Positions 9,767-20,398 of a stretch of 64,000 nucleotides of DNA are shown here, one piece after another. This DNA comes from Adiantum capillus-veneris (taxonomy: Eukaryota > Streptophyta > Polypodiopsida > Polypodiales > Pteridaceae). The stretch lies in assembly GCA_014529385.2 (NCBI GenBank), contig CM043959.1, positions 6,698,966 through 6,762,965 of the forward strand, given 5' to 3'. A program made the translations under genes and the position numbers. The notes under the pieces were generated by a model. That model had not been told where the DNA came from and did not search any database. It worked only from the letters and a program-made list of their open reading frames with translations. How positions within the stretch are numbered: position 1 is the first letter of the stretch; each line of letters begins with the position of its first letter.

Positions 9767-10318
9767 TTAACCTGCAGCTTGTAAGAAAAGATCTGTCTTC
9801 TCTGCATCTAGTGTGGCCCTTTCTGTCCTAGTGAGTTGTGCATAGCGCCGCTCAAATTCCCTAAGTAGCTCTGTTATTGATAGTCCTTGCTTTGGCTTGA
9901 CTACCCATTCTAAGAATGTCCTTTTGGTCACTCTCTCAGAGTCCTCCATGAAATATTCCTCCTTTAAAGCTACTTTGAGTTCTTCCCAATTTCTCCCATG
10001 CCCATCTTTAATTGCCCTAACATGCTCTCTAATTTCTGGAGCAACAACTAGCTCAAAGCTTTGAATCATCTCACCTTCCGACACGCGATGCAGCTCCATC
10101 TCCTTCACATACTCGCGTAAGTACTTGGTTACATCTTTGCCATTGAACTGATCCATTTTGTTGACGACCGCTTGTATGGCCTTCGTTGCTGAAATCTCCC
10201 TTCTTTCACTAGCATGTTGTTGTTGCATGAACATTGCAAATGCTTGAAACATTTGCATTGTTGCTGGGTCAAAATGCATACCCTGTTGCTTAACATGATC
10301 ACCCATGGCTACCCACAA
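9767..10318 (-). CDS. Gag (capsid-like) N-terminal part of the inner Ty3/gypsy element
   Basis: 183 residues beginning MWVAMGDHVKQQ about 35 bases downstream of the 5' LTR on the minus strand; a second start at MGDHV is possible. The sequence holds helical, charged gag-like segments (MDQFNGKDVTKYLREYVKEM, NWEELKVALKEEYF, LLREFERRYAQL) of the Retrotrans_gag type, which build the particle shell. The ORF ends at a TAA, but the same frame continues to the zinc-knuckle part, so the stop looks like a mutation rather than a natural end. Confidence 0.82.
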   Translation of the reverse strand: MWVAMGDHVKQQGMHFDPATMQMFQAFAMFMQQQHASERREISATKAIQAVVNKMDQFNGKDVTKYLREYVKEMELHRVSEGEMIQSFELVVAPEIREHVRAIKDGHGRNWEELKVALKEEYFMEDSERVTKRTFLEWVVKPKQGLSITELLREFERRYAQLTRTERATLDAEKTDLFLQAAG

Positions 10319-10335
10319 ACTCTCACCCTAGCAGA

Positions 10336-10353
10336 TTCGCGTCGGGTTCACCA
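10336..10353 (-). other. Primer-binding site of the inner Ty3/gypsy element
   Basis: Six bases after the 5' LTR end, the minus strand reads TGGTGAACCCGACGCGAA. TGG matches the CCA tail of a tRNA, and the next bases would pair with an acceptor stem and T arm. I do not recognise which tRNA this is; it is not the common initiator-Met TGGTATCAGAGC. Position and TGG start are the evidence. Confidence 0.75.
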
Positions 10354-10359
10354 AAAATA

Positions 10360-12358
10360 TGTCGAGAAATTTGCGGTCTTGCCAGGAAAGCACCGGGCTT
10401 ATGGCTGTGAGAGTTTGTGAGAGAACTCAACAAAAACTATATGAAGGAGTTAAACCATAGATGCCATGAAGACTAGGGTTTGGAAAGAAGTGCAATCAAA
10501 GAAGACTCACCCTTTCTCTCTTGCACTCACACACACACAAAGAAAGAACGCAAAAGAGAATGTCAAAACAATACGAAGATTAAAACATCAAGGCTATGGT
10601 CATATCGTATCATGGGTAATATGAAAGGGTTAATGGATGAGTTAATGGCATTCAATCTTGGCTGACCAAATAGGCTACGAATTGTTCTTTGGAATTGTAG
10701 TTTTGTGCTTACCATAATATATATATTTTGTCTAGTGATTGGGATTAATTGTGTGTACAAATCCTCTTGGTTCATAGCAAGATAACTACGCTTACATCAA
10801 AAGAAAAATTATAGTCTATGAGAGGTAGTATGATGGGATCCGGTGATAGAAGTATTTCATTGAGTCTTTCAGGGCCGAAGAGAAACACTATACGTTGTTG
10901 AAAGTGTATTTTACGGCTAATCCATATGTTAATTCTAATAGATCGTACAGAGTGAAAGCGATAGAAATGATCATCATGTGGGTTATTCATTTAGGATAGT
11001 ATGTGAGAAATGTAGATATGAGAGAAGTGAAGAGATGAGAAGTTTCCCTCCCAAGCCCTATTCTTGCCCGTAGGCAATAAAGATACTGCGGGGAGAGATG
11101 TACCTGTAGCAAAGAGAACCTAGAGAGGATGAATGAATGAGAGAGATAGGTTTGGTTAAGGAGATGAGATTAGATACATATATATATGTTGGATTAGAGA
11201 TGAAAATGAAAACAACAAGAAATCAAGAAAACATCAATGTAGAACACATCTTACTTGAAACCCTTCGGCACCATTATTGATGGGAGAGAGAAGAAGAGGG
11301 GAGAATTCAACGTGGATTGATACGCCAAGTACAACACCTTCTTTGATTAGAGTTGATCCTCCAAGGATGACGTACAAGAATGGCTAGTTTTCCTCTAGGA
11401 GAAAGTGTAGGCTTGGGCTTATGTTAATGGGGCTAAGTACAATTAGGCATTACTACTCACTCCCTCAAGAATTCCTCTCATCAATGGCTTGAATGCTTGA
11501 GTTCCTTCCAAGGAAGAAGAGGTCCCCTTTTATAGGTGAAGGGAACCCACAAGGGTTTACACAAGAAGAGAGGAGCCAGTGTGAACAGGAATTGGAAAAG
11601 TTGGAAATGAGCTGTCCCTGCATGATGTGGGCAGACTGGGGTCCAGTATTTTGATCATATCTCCTCAACCGTAGCTCCAAATAAAAAAATAAAAATATGG
11701 GCAGAAACTTCAGCTCATTAGCTACGATTTTCATTTTAAAATCATTCTTCAATTTGGATTGGAACCTTGTGTAAAAAATTCATCAAAATAAGGTCTATTT
11801 ATGGCAGCAAAAGTCTTCATGTGGTCTCCTTAGCCTTGACTTTCATTTAATTCCCAAGGACATCTCATGCCATATGAAAGCATGACATTTCTCCTTGACA
11901 AAGTTTTGTAACCATGCTTGCAATAATGCATTTAAAATAAGTGTATCTTTGAAATCATGCCACCTAGTGTCCCACTAGGATTTGATTCTCTCCTAGTAGC
12001 TATTTAAAAAGAAATATAAGAAAAATATAAAAAATACATAGAATATATATATATTGGAGTTTACCCCAGATATAGGATCTAGCTAGGGTGTGAGATGATA
12101 ATGAAATAGTAGAAATAAAGAATCAATGCTTTTTGCCCCAAGTTAAAGAGGCGGAGCTATTGACACTTTTCCCATAGTATTTTCTGAAGGTAAAGTAAGG
12201 ATATGTTACCCTTGAGAAAAATAATAGGATGAGATAGAAGGCTTATTATTATATTTATAAATATGCATATGTACACTATAGGAAAATATAATTATGTATC
12301 TAAATAAAATCAAGATAGATCTTGTATAGCGTCCCACTATGTTGTGTCACAACACCCA
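10360..12358 (-). repeat. 5' LTR of the inner Ty3/gypsy element (right copy)
   Basis: About 2.0 kb, matching 2344-4345 almost base for base. On the minus strand it starts TGGGTGTTGTGACAC or, four bases in, TGTTGTGACAC. It ends CTCGACA just before the primer-binding site. As the 5' LTR it should hold the promoter of the element, but I cannot place a TATA box with confidence. It contains a TATA-rich tract near 12040-12055. Confidence 0.93.
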
Positions 12359-12401
12359 GCGTTCCTACTTTTTCCATCGTATTCCCATAGCTTCAGTACA
12401 C

Positions 12402-12878
12402 TCAGATCGCCAATGACCATCCCCTAAACAGAAACATGTCTTGGGCTAGGATCTCGACCACCTCTTCCGGCCTCGTCCTCTCCCTTGACCCCGTCCTCCT
12501 GCTTGACCTTGCAGAGGCGGATTTGGTGTATGAGCATGAGCCATCGCCACAGCAGGCTCTTGTCCCTACCCTATCTGTGGTTGTTGCCAGGTAGAAGAGT
12601 CCCCTCGTCTCGACGACCCGGCCATTGAAATAACATTCCACTGTATTATGAGTATTGGTCATGCAAATCGCACACCATTTCTGATTCATTGCACATTCCT
12701 GAGCAGCATGGCCCGGATTCCCGACATTGGGTACACCAGCCGATTCCGTCGATCCGGAGGATACACCTTTCGTGACCTGGGATTTTTTTCCGTGGTGTCT
12801 CTTCCGATTCTTTTCCTGAATTGCTGTTGCCTGAGTCCGAGGAATCAGATCCTGCGGATTCCGACTCCGAACTATCAT
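12402..12878 (-). pseudogene. Gag C-terminal part with CCHC-like region (outer Ty3/gypsy element)
   Basis: The stretch carries a nucleocapsid-like segment with GNPGHAAQEC and KWCAICMTNTHNTVECYFNG, the second fitting C-x2-C-x4-H-x4-C. It continues the gag reading upstream after a frame change near 12880, so the copy is broken. It lies directly right of the inner element's LTR. Its natural continuation is the linker at 2343, which supports the nested insertion. Confidence 0.72.
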
Positions 12879-13380
12879 CTGCCACTGTCCTGTGACTTCC
12901 GATGAGATTTCTTTCTATCTTTCTTCTTTGACTTCTTTGGATGTTCCGTATCCTCTAAAGTCTCTCCTGCTACTACAGCCCTAGCAATTACAGTATCCAG
13001 TGGAGTAGTTACCTTATCCACTGTTGCCATAGCCGTTCTGAGATCCTTGTTGAGCCCCCGTAAAAAATAGTCATTCAGTACTTCCGCTGCCGGTCTTTGT
13101 GCCTGAGGTACCCTCTGCAAAAGCAACCGAAATTTTGCAGCGTAATCCTCCACTGGCAATGACCTCTGCCGGAGCGTTCGAAGCTTCTCCAAATGTTGAG
13201 GGACTGTCTTTTCTGTTCGAAACCTTCGTAGAAACGCTATGGATCCGTCAGCATACGTCTAGAAATGATCATCAGGATATTCAGACAACCATTTCGTAGC
13301 TTTCCCTGAGAGTGTAGATTCAAATACTGACTGTTGATGGAGAGAAATCACCACCCCAGGATGATTTAATCCATAAGCTT
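12875..13380 (-). pseudogene. Gag core (Retrotrans_gag-like) of the outer Ty3/gypsy element
   Basis: Reading from about 13380 gives GLNHPGVVISLHQQSVFEST and LSGKATKWLSEYP. One TAG follows near 13262, then FLRRFRTEKTVPQHLEKLRT, LPVEDYAAKFRLLLQRVP and LNDYFLRGLNKDLRTAM. The pattern (W preceded by small residues, then F..L...F, then a heptad-rich segment) is the Retrotrans_gag family. The end is lysine-rich (KKSKKKDRKKSHRK). It would form the capsid; this copy is inactive. Confidence 0.82.
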
Positions 13381-13662
13381 TATTGAATTGGCATAAATGT
13401 GCATCTGGTCTTCACTCGAAAGACCTCGAAACTGACTATACTTAATCTGAGGATGAGCCATCACTCCTTGCCCAACTGTTCCTCCTCCCCCCGAAAAAAG
13501 CTGACGAGCACTAGGAGGTGGGGACAGTGGTGGAGATACTCCCGGACTGCTTACCGGAGACGGTGGTGGAGCAACCTGTGTGGGTGAGGGTGAACGTACC
13601 ATAGGAGGACATGAATGACTGTGTGGAGTACGTCTCGCTCGCCGCAACCTCCTACCACGCAC
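13366..13662 (-). pseudogene. Gag N-terminal, proline/serine-rich part of the outer Ty3/gypsy element
   Basis: 98 residues beginning with an arginine-rich run (MRGRRLRRARRT), then a proline/serine-rich stretch, then MAHPQIKYSQFRGLSSEDQ, which leads into the gag core. A stop after KLMD separates it from the core at 13380, where the reading resumes. The proline-rich start is poorly conserved in such elements and may not be exactly delimited. The upstream 180 bases to the primer-binding site are leader. Confidence 0.6.
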
Positions 13663-13821
13663 CGGGCTTGGTGATGGAGATACAGATTCCTCAATCTACG
13701 GTAAAGAAAAAACAAATTCATCTGAACCGCCTCTCCTCCGACGTCTTCCTACAATTGGAACCACAGGGTCAGGCGGACTTTGCGACCTAGTGCGCATGCA
13801 TATTCATCGCAGGCCGTTCAT

Positions 13822-13839
13822 CATGCATCGTGGTCGCCA
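13822..13839 (-). other. Primer-binding site of the outer Ty3/gypsy element
   Basis: The minus strand reads TGGCGACCACGATGCATG two bases after the end of the LTR at 13842. The TGG start and the 2-base spacing are as expected for minus-strand priming. I cannot name the tRNA. Confidence 0.65.
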
Positions 13840-13841
13840 GA

Positions 13842-14238
13842 TGTAATGGCTATTGCCCACACAGGAGTAGGCATTACGGGAATGATTACCCGCAGCTACA
13901 TTATATGAACATCAACGCACAGAATGACAAGAGAAGGAAGTACAAAGTACACAGACACTGAACAACCCTTGCTTCATTCATCTTTAATCCAGACACATAG
14001 TACAATAGATGATGCCATGAATATCATAGAGATTGGTTAAGTTACATCAAAAGACAGGTATGCCCCTCCATATACAACCGCTGCTCCAACGCAGATCGGG
14101 AACGGTGCACACACTCCTGTCCCATGATATCCTATGAAGAACTGCCACTCACGGCCACCGCATACCGCATGACTCCTGACTCCCGATCCGCAGTGTCCAG
14201 AGGACCGCAGGACCGCATGTGCGGCTAATGCCATAACA
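13842..14238 (-). repeat. 5' LTR of the outer Ty3/gypsy element
   Basis: 397 bp. On the minus strand it begins TGTTATGGCATTAG and ends AGCCATTACA, so the ends are TG and CA with a short imperfect inverted repeat (TGTTATGG/CCATTACA). It is followed by the primer-binding site and gag in the right order. Its partner LTR lies beyond the left edge of the window, so the identity of the two cannot be judged. Confidence 0.75.
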
Positions 14239-14249
14239 ACCATCCAATA

Positions 14250-14738
14250 GGATTTGAGTACACCTTGTGGGCATTTGGCCTAGGGAGCTGACATGTGCCC
14301 CTCTTTCCCCCCTTGTGTACAAATGAAGCTTGTGAGTGTGTGTGGGTGTTTCTCTCTCATCCCCTACTTCTTGGGCTCTCCCCATCCTATGTAGGCCTTG
14401 AGAAAGACTTTTTGGGACACATGCAAAGCATCCAATTCCCCTAATGTTTGACCTTTGGACACAACCTTTGAATTTTGGAACCTTAGCATTTTGGAAGTCT
14501 TAATGGGCTGAACCTTAGGGTCTTTTGAGCCCATTGTTGCACATAGATCTTTTGCAAATGCCCCCCCTCCCCCCCCCCCTTTGGATCCCTATTTTCCCTT
14601 CTTTGGATCCCTACTGTTGTTTCCGGTCTGCTAGCTTAACCAATATTCTAGATTTTTCTCCCCTGGCACTTCCCCATATTAAATGATCAGTATAACATGA
14701 GAAAATAATTTAGGAGAATTAGATATTGATTATTATGA
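14250..14738 (+). repeat. Direct repeat R1, copy 1
   Basis: About 490 bp, closely matching 15279-15715. Both begin GATTTGAGTACACCTTGTGG and end near GATATTGATTATTAT. Copy 1 has an extra C-rich block at 14556-14600 (runs of 7 and 11 C) and a duplicated GGATCCCTA segment. No coding content seen. It may be a pair of short LTRs (TG...CA can be drawn) or a plain duplication; no primer site was found between them. Confidence 0.75.
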
Positions 14739-15278
14739 CATTACCTCTCTCTTGAAATCATAGTCGTCCTCGACTATGGGGTAGAGAAGATAAAGCATAT
14801 TCATTAGTCCTTTTTGTAGCGGGTAGAGGATCCCTATGTTACCCTACGACATCGTTCCAAAATGGATGACTAGTCCATTTGGTGCTTGAGAGCTTAAGCT
14901 ACCGCAAGCATGTCTGCGCATTAGTCCTATCAGTCTTCCATAGTAGAGTGACAAGCCCTACTTGGTGTTCGAGAGACGTCGTCTCCACAAACTTGATCTA
15001 AGCATGCATACTACTTCATTTTTGTGCACAATAAAGAAAAAGAGAGTCTTATAAGACAAAAACTTTGTTCATTTTAAGCATTTGTACATTTGATTACTCT
15101 AGGGAAGCATTGTAAGCATTGACAAGGTTTAGGTTATCCTTTAATTTTATGCCATTGGGTTGCTGAATGCTCATTGGACCCCTCGGGAGACTATCCAATA
15201 GTCTTCTAGAGAGATTAATTCTTATTGGTTCTTTTATTAAGTGTTTTTAAATTAATTAAACTAGATTTACTCTAGCCG

Positions 15279-15715
15279 ATTTGAGTACACCTTGTGGGCA
15301 TCTGGCCTAGGGAGCTGACATTTGTCCCTCTTTCCCCTTGTGTACAAATGAAGCTTGTGAGTGTGTGTGGGTGTTTCTCTCTCATCCCCTACTTCTTGGG
15401 CTCTCCCCCTCCTATGTAGGGCTTGACAAAGACTTTTTGGTACACACTCAAAGCATCCAATTCCCCTAGTGTTTGACCTTTGGACACAACCTTTGAATTT
15501 TGGAGCCTTAGCATTTTGGAAGTCTTAATGGGCTGAACCTTAGGGTCTTTTGAGCCCATTGTTGCAGATAGCTCTTTTGCATATGGATCCCTACTGTGGC
15601 CGGTCTGCTAGCTTAACCAATATTCTAGCTTTTTCTCCCCTGGCACTTCCCCATATTAAATGATCAGTTTAACATGAGAAAATCATTTAGGATAGTTAGA
15701 TATTGATTATTATAA
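15279..15715 (+). repeat. Direct repeat R1, copy 2
   Basis: The second copy of the 14250-14738 repeat, about 1 kb further on and in the same orientation. The 540 bases between the copies (14739-15278) contain no gene that I can see. Confidence 0.75.
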
Positions 15716-17190
15716 CATACTAAGTCTGTTTGTCATGCCAAATCTGGGAGATAGTTCTTTTGATTTGAGATTCAAAACCCATGTTTGCTAGGGGCTTTTT
15801 TATTCTTTGCCTTATTCATATCACTTGTGAAGACATTTTACTTCATTGCTTTCAATTTAATACTAAAGACATGAGAACTAGATGTTCAATTTAAAAAATA
15901 GTTTTTTTCTTTTTGATATATATATTTAAAAAAACAATCATGAAGAAATCAATCAAATCTACAAAATATGAGATTTGCAATGCACTCTAGTCAATTCCAC
16001 ATATCGACCACATATGTTCAGAGCAAACATACACATTGCAATGCACTCTCTACATGGCATTATGGATACAAAAATAATATGAAATTGTCAATGCAATTAT
16101 AAATCTAATGACTAGTTATAAGACACAACTATTTTCACATGCTACAAAGAATCATCAACATTTACATTGAAATGGTGATAATTATTTTCAAAACACAGAC
16201 GAAAGCAATAATGTCAATGATTGACCATCTCATGCACTGACAATATTTCATAATACATAATGCACTCCCTATATAAACCAATGAATAAAACAACGCAATG
16301 AAATCTTCAATACAATTACACAATTGAGGACTACCTGTACCCAATCAAGGATTGTAGCCCCCTTATACATCCAATTCAATATATAGAAGCTAATTCCACC
16401 CAATTAAGGATTATAGCTCTCATATTGTGCAACGATAATGTATGTTAATTCAAATCTATGATGTTGAAAAATTCAAGACTTCAAGGATCTTTATATACCC
16501 AATACACTAGTATAGGGCATCCGACCCTTGACTATCAACTCGTTATTTAAATATGCTCATCTTCTAAAACCAACTTCGGCTCTTTAATGGATCAATCGTT
16601 TCATACAATGAGCATGACACTCCAAATTCTCAATTGTTTTGGTTTCGTACCTTTATGTTTGGTGAAGGATTTAAACACTTTTAGAAGTGGTTACCGAATT
16701 AAGAATCACGTTTGGCCCAAAAAAAGGACCTGTGACTCTGTAACCTTAGGTCAATTTACAAGGAGATGATTATACCCGGTGCTCGGTTACACTCACTAGG
16801 GATTTGCCTAGTTAAAATGCCAAAGTAAGAAGAGGTTTAGTCTATAGAGTCAGGCCCACCAGGCTTTTTCATTTTCCCGGAGGGTCCCGTCGAGAAAATG
16901 AAAAAACCCGTGGGCCTACCAGCTCTATTGGTTTTTGCAGGTCACCATCAAGATCACGTTAACAATTAACGTGATCACGTTTTTTTAATGAGTAATTACT
17001 TGCATTATTAACGTGATCACACGATCATGATCACGTGAATGAAATCCCTGGCTACTATCATGCAGGGTTTTTGGTTTACCCCCAAACCCTAGAGTTTTGG
17101 TATACTCTAGCTAACCTCGGATTTAGGTTTACATGTTAACCTCATGAGAGTGGGATTTACAAGGAATGGGTCTTCACATTAGGGAAGGTC
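15716..17190. other. AT-rich stretch without recognisable genes
   Basis: No coding frame longer than chance and no repeat of known type, apart from the hairpin at 16952-16976. The 60-residue ORFs here have no family features. Position 16840-16920 holds a short inverted arrangement around GAAAATGAAAAA. Confidence 0.5.
16952..16976. other. Perfect 11-bp-stem hairpin with ACGTGATC motif
   Basis: GATCACGTTAA, a 3-base loop CAA, and TTAACGTGATC. A further copy of the motif lies at 17008-17037, where several palindromic TGATCACGT and ATCATGAT words overlap. It could be a protein-binding inverted repeat or the remains of a foldback element; I see no gene next to it. Confidence 0.6.
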
Positions 17191-17523
17191 TTACCTTCGG
17201 TCTCTTATTCTCTTAGCCAGGGCAGTGTCTAGTCCCTTACATGGAGCACAATGAGATAATGTATCATATCCATTGATGAGAGCACTAACGTACATTCCTT
17301 GAGAAAATAAGTAGATGAGGTGACACATATGGCTTTGACTGAGGGAGAGATAATCACTGAGAAGAGAGAGCATTAACCTCAAATTCAAATTACAAATCAA
17401 AGATGAAAGATCTTCACAATGGTTATTATGTTTCTTTCTGCCAATGTTTCTTAGTCGAATGCTCTCCAACATGCTCTGGATATGTGGAGAGTAGGAACTA
17501 CCTCTTAAATAAAGGCTTCTTCT

Positions 17524-18230
17524 TTACAAAAAAAAAAGATTGAATAATAAATTGCAGTGTTGCACTGGGAAAGAAAACGTGAGCTGTTGGAAAAAGACGA
17601 CGCAGGCATTGACATACTGCGAGGGCCACGTGTTGATGGTGCACATGAGGCTCACGGTTGATGTTGAGGCCAATGCACGATTGTAGGGCCCACCAAAGTT
17701 GGTGTGGATAATGTCTATCGCTTGAGCTGGGAACACCCCTATCAGTAATGATGTGGATGGACTGTCATGAGGAAGATGATGATTACTTGTATGGCTAGCA
17801 GCTAGTTGGGACTCCACATTCATGGCGCAAAGCGACTTCGACACGCTTCTGGTGAAGAGCAGCAACCGGACCTTTGCGATCTAACTTATGTCGCTGATTC
17901 TCTTGAAGATAGATTGTTAGCTTTTTCCTCTTAGAACCTCAGGATCTCTTGTTCACACCAATAGGTTGCTGATCTCCACCGCTTGAGCCAAGAAAGTGAA
18001 TGCCTCCTCCTTGATCTGCTGCTCTTGTGCTCCTCTCATGGTTGACTGCCCCCTTAACATGCTCCATCTTCAAGCTGCTATGTGTGCACGATCTTGTGGC
18101 TGCTTCACTCATTTCCAAGGCGTGGTCTTCAGTTATTTCTAGCTTTGACGCTCTTTGGCGACTTCCTAGTGACCAAATCCGGATCTGCCTGGCCCCTTCT
18201 TCTCTTTTCTGAAATGCTTTCGCCCAAAGT
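17524..18230 (-). pseudogene. Internal remnant of an LTR retrotransposon
   Basis: This lies downstream (minus strand) of an initiator-Met-type primer-binding site at 18239-18250. Fragments such as IDIIHTNFGGPYNRA recall the integrase-core start of copia-type Pol (LIHTDLCGP), but most of the gag and pol is missing or unrecognisable. I treat it as a deleted, non-autonomous derivative. The weak protein signal keeps confidence low. Confidence 0.4.
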
Positions 18231-18238
18231 GTCCTTTG

Positions 18239-18250
18239 TTCTGATACCAG
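18239..18250 (-). other. Primer-binding site like initiator-Met tRNA
   Basis: The minus strand reads CTACAGC then TGGTATCAGAAC. TGGTATCAGA is the plant initiator-Met tRNA primer site used by most copia and many gypsy elements. It marks the start of the internal part of the remnant that extends left from here. Confidence 0.7.
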
Positions 18251-18305
18251 CTGTAGAGCTCGCACGTACCGGAAGTCAATTGTTTCTCTCACAGACATGG
18301 CATGG

Positions 18306-18385
<80 letters not shown>

Positions 18386-18480
18386 ATAAGATGCACACAA
18401 AATGTACAAATGAAAGAGAGTTGTCATTTGGGTTTTCTCAGCCTTTATAGGCAATTACATAATGTTCACATAAGGGTGTG
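18251..18480 (-). promoter_or_regulatory. Probable LTR part with TATA box
   Basis: The minus strand has CCTATAAAGGC (18442-18450) about 190 bases upstream of the primer-binding site, followed by a CT-rich leader containing the (GA)n tract at 18303-18374. This is the layout of an LTR promoter with R and U5. The outer edge of the LTR is not resolved. Confidence 0.4.
18303..18374 (+). repeat. (GA)n microsatellite
   Basis: Interrupted GA repeats ending in a run of G. Reading frames through it give RE or SL strings that are not proteins. Confidence 0.95.
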
Positions 18481-18499
18481 TCCGCCCAAGTTGGGCTGA

Positions 18500-19460
18500 C
18501 CTCAATACTTGATCATGATGGATCGTGATTTTGGTACCTCATCAAGGAAATTACAACCAAACTTGGTAGGTTAGTGACCTTAAGTGTAGTGGACCTCGTC
18601 TAAAAGTTTCGTTGCATTTGGACTTCGTTCAAGTGTCAAAATGTGTCGATTATTGAGTGCGCTGACATAGGACTTAAGTAGATTGTTTGATCCAAGAGTA
18701 ATAGATTGTAGGTTCTAGAGATATTTTCATTCCATAGGTTCACTTCTTGAGGTTAACACCCTCAAAGAGTCTCCACATCCCATCCGAGTCGCTTCCTTGA
18801 GTAACGGCGACCCGCTAAGAATGTGATTATAATTTAAGAACAAGTTATGCGGGGGGATTTTATATTTGCAAGCTTTCGTTTTCGAGATTTTGGAATTGAA
18901 ACTTTTTTTTTGAGCTTTTGAATGCTCATCTTATACTAATGATACCTTTAAATATTAGTGTGGCATGAGAAAAGTCTTCAATAGAATGTAAAATTCTTCG
19001 ATCACCAAACAATCAAATGTAACATGCATGCATGGCCTTGCTTTTGGCACATCTCTTATTATCCTGAAATGTAACTTTTAAAAAAGAGCCATTTCTAATA
19101 TGTTTTGATTGAGCTTTATATTCTAAAGATTAGCAAACAACATACTTTAGAGATCATTTTGATAGGCTTGTGTGTATTTTGAGTGAATATCATGCTTATT
19201 ATTTTTTTCAAAAAAGGAGGATATTAGTCAATTGAGAGTTTGACGTCATAGGGGAAGGGAGGTCAGGAATGAAGAGAGAGGAGATACTTGGCACAGAGTG
19301 GATATATGAGGGCCAAGAGGGTAGTGTTCACTGTGCAAATAACACGTTGACTTAGACTTATTCTTTTGTGTATGAGCACTAAAAGCTTGTTCTAGCATTC
19401 AACCACTTGAAAAAAGAGAGAAAATATATGATGATATCACGAAACAGGATCTGTGGGGGG
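18500..19460. other. Non-coding stretch
   Basis: No gene, RNA gene or repeat family that I recognise. It is AT-rich from 18840 onwards. Confidence 0.5.
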
Positions 19461-19464
19461 AGGG

Positions 19465-19540
19465 AACTCTGTTTGGCAATGCTTTAGTGGATATGTATGC
19501 CAAATGTGGTGATCTAGTAAAGACAACATAAGTGCTTGAT
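19465..19540 (+). pseudogene. Pentatricopeptide-repeat (PPR) gene fragment
   Basis: The plus strand reads TLFGNALVDMYAKCGDLVK, the hallmark of plant PPR proteins (ALVDMYAKCG is the turn between two PPR motifs). Only about 25 residues are present, with a (GA)n tract starting right after, so it is an isolated fragment and not a gene. PPR proteins act in organelle RNA processing; this piece cannot. Its place beside a repeat unit suggests capture by a mobile element. Confidence 0.75.
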
Positions 19541-19550
19541 GATGATCTGC

Positions 19551-19755
<205 letters not shown>

Positions 19756-20017
19756 ATGAAGTGAAAGACTAAAATTATCATCATCATCATCAATGCTTGA
19801 GAATGCCTGGCATTGGGCCTTGTCCAAAAAAGTATTGCATTGGTTGTTGAAGAGCTTTGTCAATGTATGCCTCTGTAAATAGTCATATTGGGCCTCTCCT
19901 ATGTCATGATAGAATATTGATGGAGCCTCCATCAATGTTGTGGTTGCCTTGGTATACCTTGGGTGTCAAGCTCTCCCAGGCTCAATGGCTCTATCAGCTA
20001 GTATACCTCTGGTATAA

Positions 20018-20398
20018 GAGGTCTTTTCTTCTCATTGGGACCCTTACCCTGGCGATCTGGACTTTGCACTACCTCTTTAAGAGTACCCTTACCACCTGTG
20101 GTACCTAGCTTTCTAGGAGACTTTATTGTATCCTTTCCACTCTTGTCAATCTTGTCGTGAGGGCTCCTTGTGTCCTTTCCACTTCTCCTTTCCCTTGTGT
20201 TTGTCACTGTGTCTTTCTTTAGAGTTCCGTGAGGGCTCCTTGTACCCTTGCCACTACCACTACCACTTTCCTTTGCATTTGTTATTGTATCTTTCTTTGA
20301 AGTGCTCGTTGCAACTACTATTGGCTTGCACATAAGACCTGTTTCCAAACCATGCAAACAAAACATAAGTAGTGACTACTAACCTCATCTAATATATT
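20018..20398 (-). repeat. Duplicated linker exon of copy A (partial gene copy)
   Basis: About 380 bp, near-identical to 23049-23427. On the minus strand it encodes the same lysine/serine-rich linker (SKKDTITNAKESGSGSGK and following), with only a handful of differences. It ends abruptly at 20398 against the transposase fragment and at about 20018 against unrelated sequence. It is therefore a recent segmental duplication, not a working exon. Confidence 0.88.

Noticed and set aside
14250-15715. TRIM element with 450-bp LTRs
   Set aside because: No primer-binding site or polypurine tract between the copies and no matching target duplication; kept only as a direct repeat.
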